Assembly: GCF_011303555.1 (NCBI RefSeq)
Contig: NZ_CP049868.1
Coordinates: forward strand, 2,728,001 to 2,792,000
Length of the DNA: 64,000 nt
Source of the DNA: Pedobacter sp. HDW13
Lineage (GTDB): Bacteria > Bacteroidota > Bacteroidia > Sphingobacteriales > Sphingobacteriaceae
Reading direction: 5' to 3'
The number at the start of each line of letters is the position of its first letter. The first letter of the stretch is position 1. Below the pieces are notes generated by a model. The model saw nothing but the letters and a program-made list of their open reading frames with translations, was not told where the DNA came from and ran no database searches. Positions 51,774 to 60,207 of this stretch are shown here, piece by piece. Position numbers and translations under genes: made by a program.

Positions 51774-53576
51774 ATGCAAAAGATTAGAAATATAGCTATT
51801 ATAGCACACGTTGACCACGGTAAAACCACGTTGGTTGATAAGATTTTACACTCTTGTTCTGTTTTTAGAGATAATGAACAAAAAGGAGAGTTGATATTGG
51901 ATAACAACGATTTAGAGCGTGAGCGTGGTATCACAATCGTATCTAAAAACGTTTCTGTTCAATACAAAGATGTAAAAATTAACATTATTGACACTCCTGG
52001 TCACGCGGATTTCGGCGGTGAGGTAGAGCGTGTTTTAAAAATGGCCGATGGTGTACTTTTACTTTGCGATGCTTTTGAAGGTGCAATGCCTCAAACACGT
52101 TTCGTAACGCAAAAAGCTTTGGCACTGGGTTTAAAACCAATTGTGGTTGTAAACAAAGTGGATAAAGAAAACTGTCGCCCTGAAGAGGTTTATGAGCAAA
52201 TTTTCGAATTGTTCTTTAACCTTGAAGCAACTGAAGAGCAATTGGATTTCCCGGTTATTTACGGTTCATCTAAACAAGGATGGATGAGTACTGACTGGCA
52301 AAAACCAACTACAGATATTTTCGCATTATTAGATGCGGTTGTGGCCAACATTCCACCTGCACCAATAAACGAAGGTACTTTACAGATGCAAATTACTTCG
52401 TTAGATTATTCATCTTTCGTAGGTCGTATTGCAATCGGTCGTGTTCACCGTGGTTCAATTAAAGAAAACCAACCGGTTACTTTAATTAAACGCGATGGTA
52501 AAATCGTTAAATCAAGAGTAAAAGAACTTTATACTTTCGAAGGTTTAGGAAAAATCCGTACTACAGAAGTGGGTTCTGGCGATATTTGTGCAGTTGTAGG
52601 TATCGATGGTTTTGATATTGGTGATACAATCGCTGATTTCGAAGCACCAGAACAATTACCAGTAATCAGCATTGATGAGCCAACAATGAACATGTTGTTC
52701 ACCATCAACAACTCACCTTTCTTTGGTAAAGAAGGTAAATTAGTTACTTCTCAACGTATCAAAGATCGTTTGATGAAGGAAATGGAGAAAAACTTGGCAT
52801 TAAAAGTTGTTGAAACTCAAGGTGCAGATTCATGGTTAGTTTACGGTCGTGGTATTCTTCACTTATCTGTATTAATCGAAACGATGCGTCGTGAAGGTTA
52901 TGAATTACAGGTTGGTCAGCCACAGGTTATTGTTAAAGAAATCGACGGTAAAAAACATGAGCCGGTTGAAACTTTAATTGTTGATGTACCTGCTGAAGTT
53001 TCTGGTAAAGTAATCGAATTGGTAACTCAACGTAAAGGTGAGTTATTAATTATGGAGCCAAAAGGCGATTTACAACACTTAGAATTCGAAATCCCATCTC
53101 GTGGTATTATCGGTTTACGTAACAACGTATTAACTGCTACTGCTGGTGAGGCGATTATGGCACACCGTTTCAAAGCTTACGAGCCTTGGAAAGGTGCAAT
53201 TCCTGGTCGTTTAAATGGTGTACTAATCTCTATGGATAAAGGAACTACTACTGCTTATTCAATTGATAAATTACAAGATAGAGGCCGTTTCTTTGTTGAT
53301 CCGGGAGTTGATATTTACGAAGGACAAATTTTGGGCGAGCACATTCGCGATAACGATTTAGTAATTAACATTGTTAAAGGAAAAGCTTTAACAAACATGC
53401 GTGCTTCTGGTACTGATGATAATACTCGTATTGCACCAGCAATTAAATTCTCGTTAGAAGAATCTATGGAGTACATCCAGGCTGATGAGTACATTGAGGT
53501 TACACCGCAAAGCATGCGTTTACGTAAAATCTTCTTAACAGAGCAACTACGTAAAGCAAACGGAAGTAAAAACTAA
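51774..53576 (+). CDS. typA: Ribosome-associated GTPase TypA/BipA
   Basis: Translational GTPase that binds the 70S ribosome and helps 50S assembly and stress adaptation. The 600-residue protein has G1 AHVDHGKTT, G2 ERERGITI, G3 DTPGHADFGGEVERV and G4 NKVDKENCRP, then the EF-G-like domains and the BipA C-terminal part (GAIPGRLNGVLISMDKGTTTAYSIDKLQDRG split over this region). Codon use is noticeably biased, as for an abundant protein. A single-gene unit with its own promoter and terminator. Confidence 0.97.
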   Translation: MQKIRNIAIIAHVDHGKTTLVDKILHSCSVFRDNEQKGELILDNNDLERERGITIVSKNVSVQYKDVKINIIDTPGHADFGGEVERVLKMADGVLLLCDAFEGAMPQTRFVTQKALALGLKPIVVVNKVDKENCRPEEVYEQIFELFFNLEATEEQLDFPVIYGSSKQGWMSTDWQKPTTDIFALLDAVVANIPPAPINEGTLQMQITSLDYSSFVGRIAIGRVHRGSIKENQPVTLIKRDGKIVKSRVKELYTFEGLGKIRTTEVGSGDICAVVGIDGFDIGDTIADFEAPEQLPVISIDEPTMNMLFTINNSPFFGKEGKLVTSQRIKDRLMKEMEKNLALKVVETQGADSWLVYGRGILHLSVLIETMRREGYELQVGQPQVIVKEIDGKKHEPVETLIVDVPAEVSGKVIELVTQRKGELLIMEPKGDLQHLEFEIPSRGIIGLRNNVLTATAGEAIMAHRFKAYEPWKGAIPGRLNGVLISMDKGTTTAYSIDKLQDRGRFFVDPGVDIYEGQILGEHIRDNDLVINIVKGKALTNMRASGTDDNTRIAPAIKFSLEESMEYIQADEYIEVTPQSMRLRKIFLTEQLRKANGSKN

Positions 53577-53614
53577 TAACTTCTAAATCTCCAAAAAGGG
53601 ATTTAAATACATAC

Positions 53615-53646
53615 AGCCCATTTCTTAATTGAGATGGGCTTTTTTG
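53615..53646 (+). terminator. Terminator of typA
   Basis: A 10-bp stem (53615-53624 with 53631-53640, one G-T pair), loop TTAATT, followed by TTTTTTG. Confidence 0.88.
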
Positions 53647-53716
53647 TTTTAAGCCTTAATATTTGGCAGGGTTAAAAAATTAACAATTAAATGGCGGTTA
53701 ATTTTCGTTTCGGCCC

Positions 53717-53724
53717 TAAATTTG
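53717..53724 (+). promoter_or_regulatory. -7 promoter element before the LpxL-like gene
   Basis: TAAATTTG, 24 bases before the ATG at 53749; no TTG is seen at the proper -33 distance, so support is partial. Confidence 0.4.
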
Positions 53725-53748
53725 TAAATTTATATCCTAATCTTTATC

Positions 53749-54666
53749 ATGCTTAATAAAGGATTATCCTACTTGGGTATATTTTTCCTTAATATGCTCT
53801 CCCTTTTGCCATTGTTTGTTTTATACAGGTTGGCCGACTTCTTTTATGTATTGATATTTTATGTTTTCGGTTATCGCCGCAAAGTGGTTAAAGAAAATTT
53901 AATCAATGCTTTCCCCGAAAAAAGTATTGCTGAAATTAAAGGTATAGAGAAAAAGTTCTACAAATTTTTAGCCTCGCTTTTTATTGAAGTAATTAAAATG
54001 AAAAGTATTTCTAAAAAGGAACTGAATAAGAGAGTTGTTTTTAAAAATGCTGATCTGGTGGAGGCCTATCTTAAAAACAACGAAAGTGTAATTTTCTGCT
54101 CATCGCATTACGGCAATTACGAGTGGGTTTGTATGGCCATTGGCCTAAACTTTTCGGGCGAGCATTATCCCATTTATAAACCATTGAGCAGTGAAGCTTT
54201 TGATAACTGGTTTATTAAAATGCGGAGCCGGTTTGGTAATCACATGGTTTCGATGCGCCAAACGTTAAGATCCATTCAGGCAACCAAAAATGAAGCCACC
54301 ATGTTTACTTTCGGTAGCGACCAGGCACCTACAAGAGAGGATTCGAGTTATTGGACTACGTTTTTAAACCAGGAAAGCGCCATTCAATTGGGAGTTGAAA
54401 AGATTGCAAAAAAAACAAATAGGCCAGTTTTTTACCTCAAAATTAATTACCTGAAAAGAGGTTATTATGAAGTAGATTGTGTGCCAATATGTTTAAACCC
54501 TGCAACAACTGTTGAGTTTGAAATTACAGAACTTCATACCCGCTTCTTGGAAGATATGATAAGGGACACCCCGCCTTATTGGTTGTGGAGTCACCGCAGG
54601 TGGAAATATAAAAGGGAAGACAGTGGACCAAGAGCGGAAGTGAAAGGTCGGAATTTAGAAGTTTAA
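53749..54666 (+). CDS. Lysophospholipid acyltransferase family protein (LpxL/HtrB-like)
   Basis: A 305-residue inner-membrane acyltransferase that would add a secondary acyl chain to lipid A. It has an N-terminal membrane segment (about 8-40), the HX4E active-site motif FCSSHYGNYEW (H120, E125), FTFGSDQAPTRED and the C-terminal PPYWLWSHRRWK block typical of the family. Bacteroidota often have one such enzyme making underacylated lipid A. It has its own -7 element and stands between typA and a serine hydrolase gene. Confidence 0.92.
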   Translation: MLNKGLSYLGIFFLNMLSLLPLFVLYRLADFFYVLIFYVFGYRRKVVKENLINAFPEKSIAEIKGIEKKFYKFLASLFIEVIKMKSISKKELNKRVVFKNADLVEAYLKNNESVIFCSSHYGNYEWVCMAIGLNFSGEHYPIYKPLSSEAFDNWFIKMRSRFGNHMVSMRQTLRSIQATKNEATMFTFGSDQAPTREDSSYWTTFLNQESAIQLGVEKIAKKTNRPVFYLKINYLKRGYYEVDCVPICLNPATTVEFEITELHTRFLEDMIRDTPPYWLWSHRRWKYKREDSGPRAEVKGRNLEV

Positions 54667-54724
54667 ACCATCTAAATGTTGGCTTAACATCTAATTGTAT
54701 TTATGGGTGTAATGTTTGCAAGCA

Positions 54725-55915
54725 ATGAAAACCATCAAAAAAATACTCTTAATTTTCATTTACGCCTTTTTCTTATCCCTATTTGGGTTATTTGTTTGGC
54801 GCCCCTATCTGCTTAAAGTAATAAAATACCGTACCCCAGGTGCCGAAACTTATAAAATTTTTCCGCAGGAGCTTGTACATAAAAGCGATTCGGCTTTTCA
54901 TTTTATCCGGCCCACAACTCAGCGGAACGACCTGGATACGCTCCATGTTTTAGATGGAAAAAACCAATCGGTTACCTTAAAAGAATACCTGAAAAATGGA
55001 TCGATCAATGCTTTTTTGGTAATTCGAAATGATAGTGTTTTGTACGAAAGATACGATAAAGGTTATAGCGATAGCACACTAACCACCATTTTTTCGGGCG
55101 CAAAAAGCATGATTTCTATTATGATTGGCCAGGCCTTAAATGAAGGAAAAATTAGGCACTTAAACGATAAGGTAACAGATTACATACCGGAGTTAAAAAC
55201 TAACCGAGCCTTTAAACAAATTACACTGAAAAATCTTATAGATATGAAATCCGGGCTGGATTTTCAGGATGCTGTGGGTGGTGTTTTAAAGGCTTTCTTT
55301 TCTGACGAAGCTAAATATTATTATACCGATGATGTACAGGCTGAGCTGATGAAGGTGAAGCTGGTGAATAAACCCGGTACGGTTTGGAAATACAAAAGCA
55401 TCGACCCGATTTTATTGGGCTGGGTATTAAAGAAAGCAACTGGTCAATCGGTTGCCGAATATTTCGAATCTCATGTTTGGAAGAAGATAGGGGCTGAATA
55501 TAACGCAACCTGGGGTTTGGATCGGGTAAATGGAATAACCAATACGGCCAGCCGTTTTCAGGTTACCGCCATCGATTGGGCTAAAATAGGCCGTTTGTAT
55601 TTAAATAAGGGTAAGTATAACAGCCAGCAGTTGGTACCGGAAGATTGGGTAAACCAATCGGTAAATATTGGTACCGAAAAACCTGCTTCAGCAAAAGGCT
55701 GGCAGCAATCTGCCCATCATTACCTTTGGTGGATTCCGCAGGCTGGCGAAAACGGAGACTATGCCGCAGAAGGTATGCTTGGCCAGCGCTTGTATATCGA
55801 TCCTAAAACGAACACTATAATTGTGCAGTTTGCCGATCATGGCGCAGGTAATTACCCTTATCGAAAAATAAGCCGGTATTTAAGTGGCTTGCCATTTAGC
55901 TACCCGAAGCTTTAA
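54725..55915 (+). CDS. Serine hydrolase of the beta-lactamase (class C) family
   Basis: A 396-residue membrane-anchored protein (helix about 6-26) with a class C beta-lactamase/DD-peptidase-like domain. The active-site SxxK is FSGAKS (S124, K127), the second motif is the tyrosine in VWKYKSIDP, and the third region is EGMLGQRLYIDP. Such proteins are often esterases or peptidases rather than true resistance enzymes. Start ATG 54725 is preferred to TTG 54716. The stop codon lies inside the left arm of a palindromic repeat. Confidence 0.88.
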   Translation: MKTIKKILLIFIYAFFLSLFGLFVWRPYLLKVIKYRTPGAETYKIFPQELVHKSDSAFHFIRPTTQRNDLDTLHVLDGKNQSVTLKEYLKNGSINAFLVIRNDSVLYERYDKGYSDSTLTTIFSGAKSMISIMIGQALNEGKIRHLNDKVTDYIPELKTNRAFKQITLKNLIDMKSGLDFQDAVGGVLKAFFSDEAKYYYTDDVQAELMKVKLVNKPGTVWKYKSIDPILLGWVLKKATGQSVAEYFESHVWKKIGAEYNATWGLDRVNGITNTASRFQVTAIDWAKIGRLYLNKGKYNSQQLVPEDWVNQSVNIGTEKPASAKGWQQSAHHYLWWIPQAGENGDYAAEGMLGQRLYIDPKTNTIIVQFADHGAGNYPYRKISRYLSGLPFSYPKL

Positions 55916-55997
55916 CCGCCAAGCACGCAAAGAAAATAGGCGCAAAGTGCGCAATTTAGTTTTGCATTGCGTAAAACTTAGCGTTCTTTGCGGTTAA
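55913..55997. repeat. Palindromic spacer repeat overlapping the serine hydrolase stop
   Basis: Arms TTTAACCGCC...AAAGAA and TTCTTTGCGGTTAAA, with inner GGCGCAAAGTGCGC and TTGCATTGCG units. The left arm contains the TAA of the upstream gene. No U-run, so it is more like a dispersed element than a terminator. Confidence 0.6.
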
Positions 55998-56023
55998 ATT
56001 TTTAAACTGTACATTGCCCTTGC

Positions 56024-57067
56024 ATGGAAAACAACGACGTAAAAATTTCGAAAAAGAAACCGATTTTTCCGGTTAGCCCTGCTTTGCAGAAATATTTGCG
56101 TACTTACCAACGCGAGGCTAAACTACCTATTTCCTATCAGGATTTGATGCAGTTTAATGAGGCTTTTCCGTTAATGGATAAGTTTGGCAAGGATTCGCTT
56201 TGGGAAGGACCTATTTATGCCCAGGATTTAATTGAGCATCTGCATAATGGGTTGAAAGAAGTTTATGCCAACTTAAAAGCATCAGGCAATCTCCGTATTG
56301 TGCAGCATAAATATATCGATAAAATTGAATACTGTACCTTTGGCAATACGCATCCCTTTCGCATCAGGATTGTTAACCGGTTAAATGATGTTTACGATTA
56401 TTTCTACATCAAAAAAGCTGATGCTTCGCGTATTTATGGACTGGAGATGGAAGAAATACTGTCGCCAAATCAAGTTAATTATCTGGTAGATGGTGATACG
56501 CTGGTAGAAGAGCATATTGCAGGTATCCCCGGTGATGTATTTACCAAAGGACAGTTGTATGCACCCGAATTTAACCCAACACGTATAGCAAAAGAGTTTG
56601 TAAAGTTTAACGAGCGTTGTTTAATTATGCTTTTGGGCGATATGAGGGCCTATAACTTTGTGGTTCAGATTACTCCCGATTTTGACGATATTCAATTCCG
56701 CATCAGGGCAATTGATTTTGATCAGCAGTTTTATGAAGGGAACCTTAAAGTTTATCTGCCACAGTTTTTTAAAGAAAATTTGCCCTATGTAAAAATGAGC
56801 ATGGAGCAACTTACTGATAAAACGGTGCTACAGTATCAGCAGGAAGAAAGATCGTCGATTGTACATCGGGTTAGGAGCGAGCGGCACCGTTTAACCGATT
56901 TGCGGGATGTATCTAACAAAGAGGAACTAACTACACCTGAAAATATTGCTATGCTGAAACAGGGAATGAGCGATTATTTTAAAGATACCAACTACTTGAA
57001 GTGCAATACCATGACCGATATTATTGAACTGAACATTAAAAATATTATCAGGCAGGTTAAACTTTAA
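56024..57067 (+). CDS. Unknown protein with a possible kinase-like fold
   Basis: A 347-residue soluble protein, no signal or membrane segment; no named family recognised. The middle-to-late region has the layout of a kinase-fold catalytic loop: VEEHIAGIPGDVF (a hinge-like stretch), LLGDMRAYNFVVQ (G-D-x4-N) and, about 20 residues later, IRAIDFDQQF (IDFD as in aminoglycoside-phosphotransferase-like kinases). The N-terminal part (HPFRIRIVNRLNDVYDYFYIKKAD) could supply the ATP lysine. This is an inference from short motifs. It is convergent with the PfpI gene and follows the palindromic repeat. Confidence 0.7.
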   Translation: MENNDVKISKKKPIFPVSPALQKYLRTYQREAKLPISYQDLMQFNEAFPLMDKFGKDSLWEGPIYAQDLIEHLHNGLKEVYANLKASGNLRIVQHKYIDKIEYCTFGNTHPFRIRIVNRLNDVYDYFYIKKADASRIYGLEMEEILSPNQVNYLVDGDTLVEEHIAGIPGDVFTKGQLYAPEFNPTRIAKEFVKFNERCLIMLLGDMRAYNFVVQITPDFDDIQFRIRAIDFDQQFYEGNLKVYLPQFFKENLPYVKMSMEQLTDKTVLQYQQEERSSIVHRVRSERHRLTDLRDVSNKEELTTPENIAMLKQGMSDYFKDTNYLKCNTMTDIIELNIKNIIRQVKL

Positions 57068-57069
57068 AA

Positions 57070-57102
57070 AAGAAACGGCTGGTAAAATTACCAACCGCTT
57101 TT
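57070..57102. terminator. Bidirectional terminator between convergent genes
   Basis: A 10-bp imperfect stem (57076-57085 with 57088-57097; CGGCTGGTAA/TTACCAACCG) with A-run before and T-run after. Confidence 0.78.
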
Positions 57103-57132
57103 GAGTGAATCTAGAAAGAGCGTCCAAAGTTT

Positions 57133-57693
57133 TTAGGCGTGCTGGCCTTCGTGAACACCCTCTGCAAATTCCTCTACAATTTTATCGTTAAATGCAGGTA
57201 AGTCTTCTGGCGTGCGGCTCGTAACCAAACCCTGGTCTACCACAACTTCCTCGTCAGACCATAAGGCACCTGCATTGATTAGATCTTGCGAAATATTTTT
57301 AACTGAAGTCATTTTGCGCCCCTGAACCACATCTGCATTAATCAGCGTTTGTGGCCCATGACAAATAGCGGCAACAGGTTTTCCACCGACAAAAAATGAC
57401 TTTACAAAAGCGAGGGCATCGGCATTAACACGCAACTGATCAGGATTAATTACCCCGCCCGGTAAAAGTAAACCGTTATAATCATCCGCATTTGCTTCCG
57501 AAATAGTTTTATCTACATCAATTTCTATTGACCAATGATCGTGATTCCAGGCTTTTATTTTACCGCTTTTTGAGGAGATGATGTGAACGGTTGCGCCTTC
57601 TTCTTTTAACCTTTTTACTGGTTCTGTAAGTTCTACTTCTTCAAATCCCCTTTCTGAAAGAACAGCAATAATGCGGTTACTTAATCGTCCCAT
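57133..57693 (-). CDS. DJ-1/PfpI family protein
   Basis: A 186-residue type 1 glutamine amidotransferase-like protein of the DJ-1/PfpI/YhbO group. The nucleophile cysteine lies in AAICHGPQTLINA, and GLLLPGGVINPDQLR provides the conserved glycine loop. Members act as stress proteins, with proposed protease or glyoxalase/deglycase roles; none can be assigned here. It is a single gene, convergent with the possible kinase gene. Confidence 0.9.
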   Translation of the reverse strand: MGRLSNRIIAVLSERGFEEVELTEPVKRLKEEGATVHIISSKSGKIKAWNHDHWSIEIDVDKTISEANADDYNGLLLPGGVINPDQLRVNADALAFVKSFFVGGKPVAAICHGPQTLINADVVQGRKMTSVKNISQDLINAGALWSDEEVVVDQGLVTSRTPEDLPAFNDKIVEEFAEGVHEGQHA

Positions 57694-57789
57694 AATCTTT
57701 TCTGTTTTTAATAGGTATGTATTAAAGACAGTTGGGAAAAGTTATTGTTTTCAGAAATTTGAGATTGCGATTATTATAGTTGATTTAAA

Positions 57790-57900
57790 TGAGTGCTTGT
57801 CATGTTGAGCCTGTCGAAACGTTTCGATACCCATTTTAGATGAAATCTTTCGATAAATCCAGTAAAATTTAGAGATGCTGAAACAAGTTCAGCATGACGA
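57790..57900. repeat. Composite dispersed repeat upstream of the PfpI gene
   Basis: Starts with GAGTGCTTGTCATGTTGAGC and CTGTCGAAACGTTTCGATAC, a common spacer element, and ends (57872-57900) with copy 3 of the GAGATGCTGAA...TTCAGCATGACG family. Confidence 0.55.
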
Positions 57901-57916
57901 TGTTGTAGTGAAATAG

Positions 57917-58662
57917 CTAATCATTAGTCCTTCGGTGCTTAACAAAGTACCAGGCTAAATTGCAAGCGATAATTACATGGTTGAAGATGTTTGGAAGTAA
58001 GCCATAGTATTTGCTAAAGATATTAAACCGCTCTTTTAAACTTTCGCGGTGTTTTTTCTTGCTCATGCCACCAACCAGGTATTTAGCTACATAACGGTGT
58101 ACATTCACAATATTCGAGGCCTTTTTAGCTGCTTTAATAATCCAATCGATATCTGAACTGTATTTATAATTTAAATCGTAAGGCACAATAATGCTGCGGC
58201 GGATATAAATGGCCTGATGACTGATATTCATACCATATTTAAAACTGGTCCAGTCAAATTTTTCGGGAGCCTCGTGCCTTCTGCGGCCTAAACTTTCCCA
58301 GTTATCATTATACATTTCGGTTTCGCCATAATAAATATCCGCCCCGGCGAACTGGTAAAAACGTCCTCCACTGTATGCTGGTCATATAGCTCATCGCCAG
58401 AGTTCATAAATAGCACGTAATCACCCGTGGCAATTGCTAGGCCCTTGTTCATGGCATCATAAATACCCTTGTCGGGCTCAGATACGATTTTCGAAACCTG
58501 GTTCTTATACTGTTCAACCACCTGAAGTGTTCCATCAGTTGAAGCACCATCAATTACGATATATTCTATTTTTTTATAAGTCTGGTTTAAAACAGATTTT
58601 AAGGTGCGTTCAATATCACGAACGTTATTGTACACAATGGTAATGACAGTTAACTTTGGCAA
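57917..58662 (-). pseudogene. Family 2 glycosyltransferase, split by a one-base frameshift
   Basis: Two overlapping frames make up one GT2 protein. The N-terminal part (TTG at 58662, stop at 58288) has MPKLTVITIVYNN, IDGASTDGT, EPDKGIYDAMNKG and MNSGDELY; the C-terminal part (frame ending at 57917) continues ADIYYGETEMYNDNWESLG and HQAIYIRR. The switch falls at the run of four C at 58342-58345 (GGGG on the coding strand), where a fifth G would restore SSPGADIYYGE and a 248-residue protein. Total length 746 bases is not a multiple of three. Either a real inactivation, phase variation at the G-run, or a sequencing error. Confidence 0.85.
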
Positions 58663-58796
58663 GGGTTGGGTTTTTGGATTGGAGTAAATTTAATAAAGAT
58701 TGTGTAATTTTTGTTTACTGTCAGCGAAAATGAAATTGACCAAACATTTTGAATGGATTCAGGTTAAAAGCTAAGCTGAAAGGTAATTTCTAGCGG

Positions 58797-60077
58797 TTAT
58801 TTCGGCTGTAAATCAATCAAAGTTTCATACAAATGAATGTGTTCTGCAGCAATTACTTCTTCCGAAAAATCGGTAAGGATGCTTAACCGTGCAGCTTTTT
58901 GAATCTCATCTTTATTGGGGCGGTGGTAAAGCCATTCAATACCATTGGCTAGATCTTCGGCATTCTGGTATTCGGCCAGGTAACCGTTTTGCATGTGTTT
59001 AACCATATCCGGAATGCCACCTGTAGTAAAAGCCACCACCGGAGTGGCACAGGCCAGGCTTTCCATTACGGTGTTGGGCAGATTATCTTCCAGAGAGGGG
59101 GTGATAAAAGCATCGGCTGCCGAATAGCATTTGGCCAAATGGTCATCTTTATTAATAGTGCCCAAAAAAGTAGTTTTAAACGGAAATTCGGGCATTTCTG
59201 CATTCTCCTTATTGCCGAAAATAACAATTTCGATATTTTCTTTTTGAATGCCGGAGCGGCGTGCTAAAATTTCTAAAGCTTCTATTAAATAAGGCGTACC
59301 TTTATGTTTGTCGTTTTTTGAGGGCATAAAGCCACTCATCAGCACAAATTTATCCGGATTAATTTTCAGGATCTTCTTTGCTTCAGCCTTAACATAAGGC
59401 TTAAAAATTTTGGTTTCGATGGTATTCGGAATAACTGTAGTTTTTCTGGTGCCCAGCAAACTGCTGAATTTTACCGATGCAGCCATCCACTTGCTCGGCG
59501 CTACAATATGGAAATTTAATTCGGTGTAGGCTTTCTGTTTCCTCATCCAGGTTTTGTGCGAAATATCATGCTTGCCGCTGATTTTTAAAATCGGGCAATT
59601 ACCACACTGTTGGTGGAAATGTTCGCAGCCATAGCGCACGTGGCAGCCGCCGGTAAAAGCATTGCTATCGTGAAAAGTCCATACAATTGGTTTTTCAAGT
59701 TCATCCAGTTGCGCTAAAAATTTAGGATTGAGAAAACCATGGTTTACCCAATGTAAATGGATAATGTCGGCATTTTTAACCTCAGGATGGTTGATAACCG
59801 AACGGCCAAACCATTGCAAACTAAAGGGTGTTTTTACCGATTTACTTAACCATTTGGAAAAATATCTTTCTGATAAGATGTTGTAAATGGCCCTGGCTTT
59901 TTGTATAGGCGATTTACTAAAGGTGTCTATTTTAGGATTTTGACCAAATTTATAGTAAACCAATACTTTTGAATCGATTCCACTCGCTTTTAAAGCATTG
60001 CTCAGGCGTAAGCAGGCACGGCCGGCTCCACCATTTCCATCATAGGTATTTAGGTGTACTACTTTCAAATCAATCAA
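58797..60077 (-). CDS. Family 4 glycosyltransferase
   Basis: A 426-residue GT-B glycosyltransferase. The N-terminal domain opens KVVHLNTYDGNGGAGRACLRL and contains DIIHLHWVNHGFL; the C-terminal donor-binding domain has the family signature ENLPNTVMESLACATPVVAFTTGGIPDMV (E and GGIPD positions). No ATG exists at the start: TTG 60077 or TTG 60068 (giving MKVVHLNTY, the usual family start) must be used, unless a T-run just upstream is one base short. It lies with the split GT2 gene, 134 bases upstream of it on the same strand, suggesting a surface glycan locus. Confidence 0.87.
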   Translation of the reverse strand: MIDLKVVHLNTYDGNGGAGRACLRLSNALKASGIDSKVLVYYKFGQNPKIDTFSKSPIQKARAIYNILSERYFSKWLSKSVKTPFSLQWFGRSVINHPEVKNADIIHLHWVNHGFLNPKFLAQLDELEKPIVWTFHDSNAFTGGCHVRYGCEHFHQQCGNCPILKISGKHDISHKTWMRKQKAYTELNFHIVAPSKWMAASVKFSSLLGTRKTTVIPNTIETKIFKPYVKAEAKKILKINPDKFVLMSGFMPSKNDKHKGTPYLIEALEILARRSGIQKENIEIVIFGNKENAEMPEFPFKTTFLGTINKDDHLAKCYSAADAFITPSLEDNLPNTVMESLACATPVVAFTTGGIPDMVKHMQNGYLAEYQNAEDLANGIEWLYHRPNKDEIQKAARLSILTDFSEEVIAAEHIHLYETLIDLQPK

Positions 60078-60207
60078 AAATACATTTTATTGTTTACGAT
60101 TATAAAATCTGTTGCGTAATTTCATCCACATATTTTATCGTTCTAAAGGTTAGGCATGCCTTTTATCAAAAAAAGGACTGTCTTTCCGGAGCCAAACTAA
60201 CTTAATC

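Noticed and set aside
54725..55915. Acquired beta-lactamase resistance gene
   Set aside because: The membrane-anchored class C-like fold is common among chromosomal esterases/peptidases, and there is no mobile element or transfer signature nearby.
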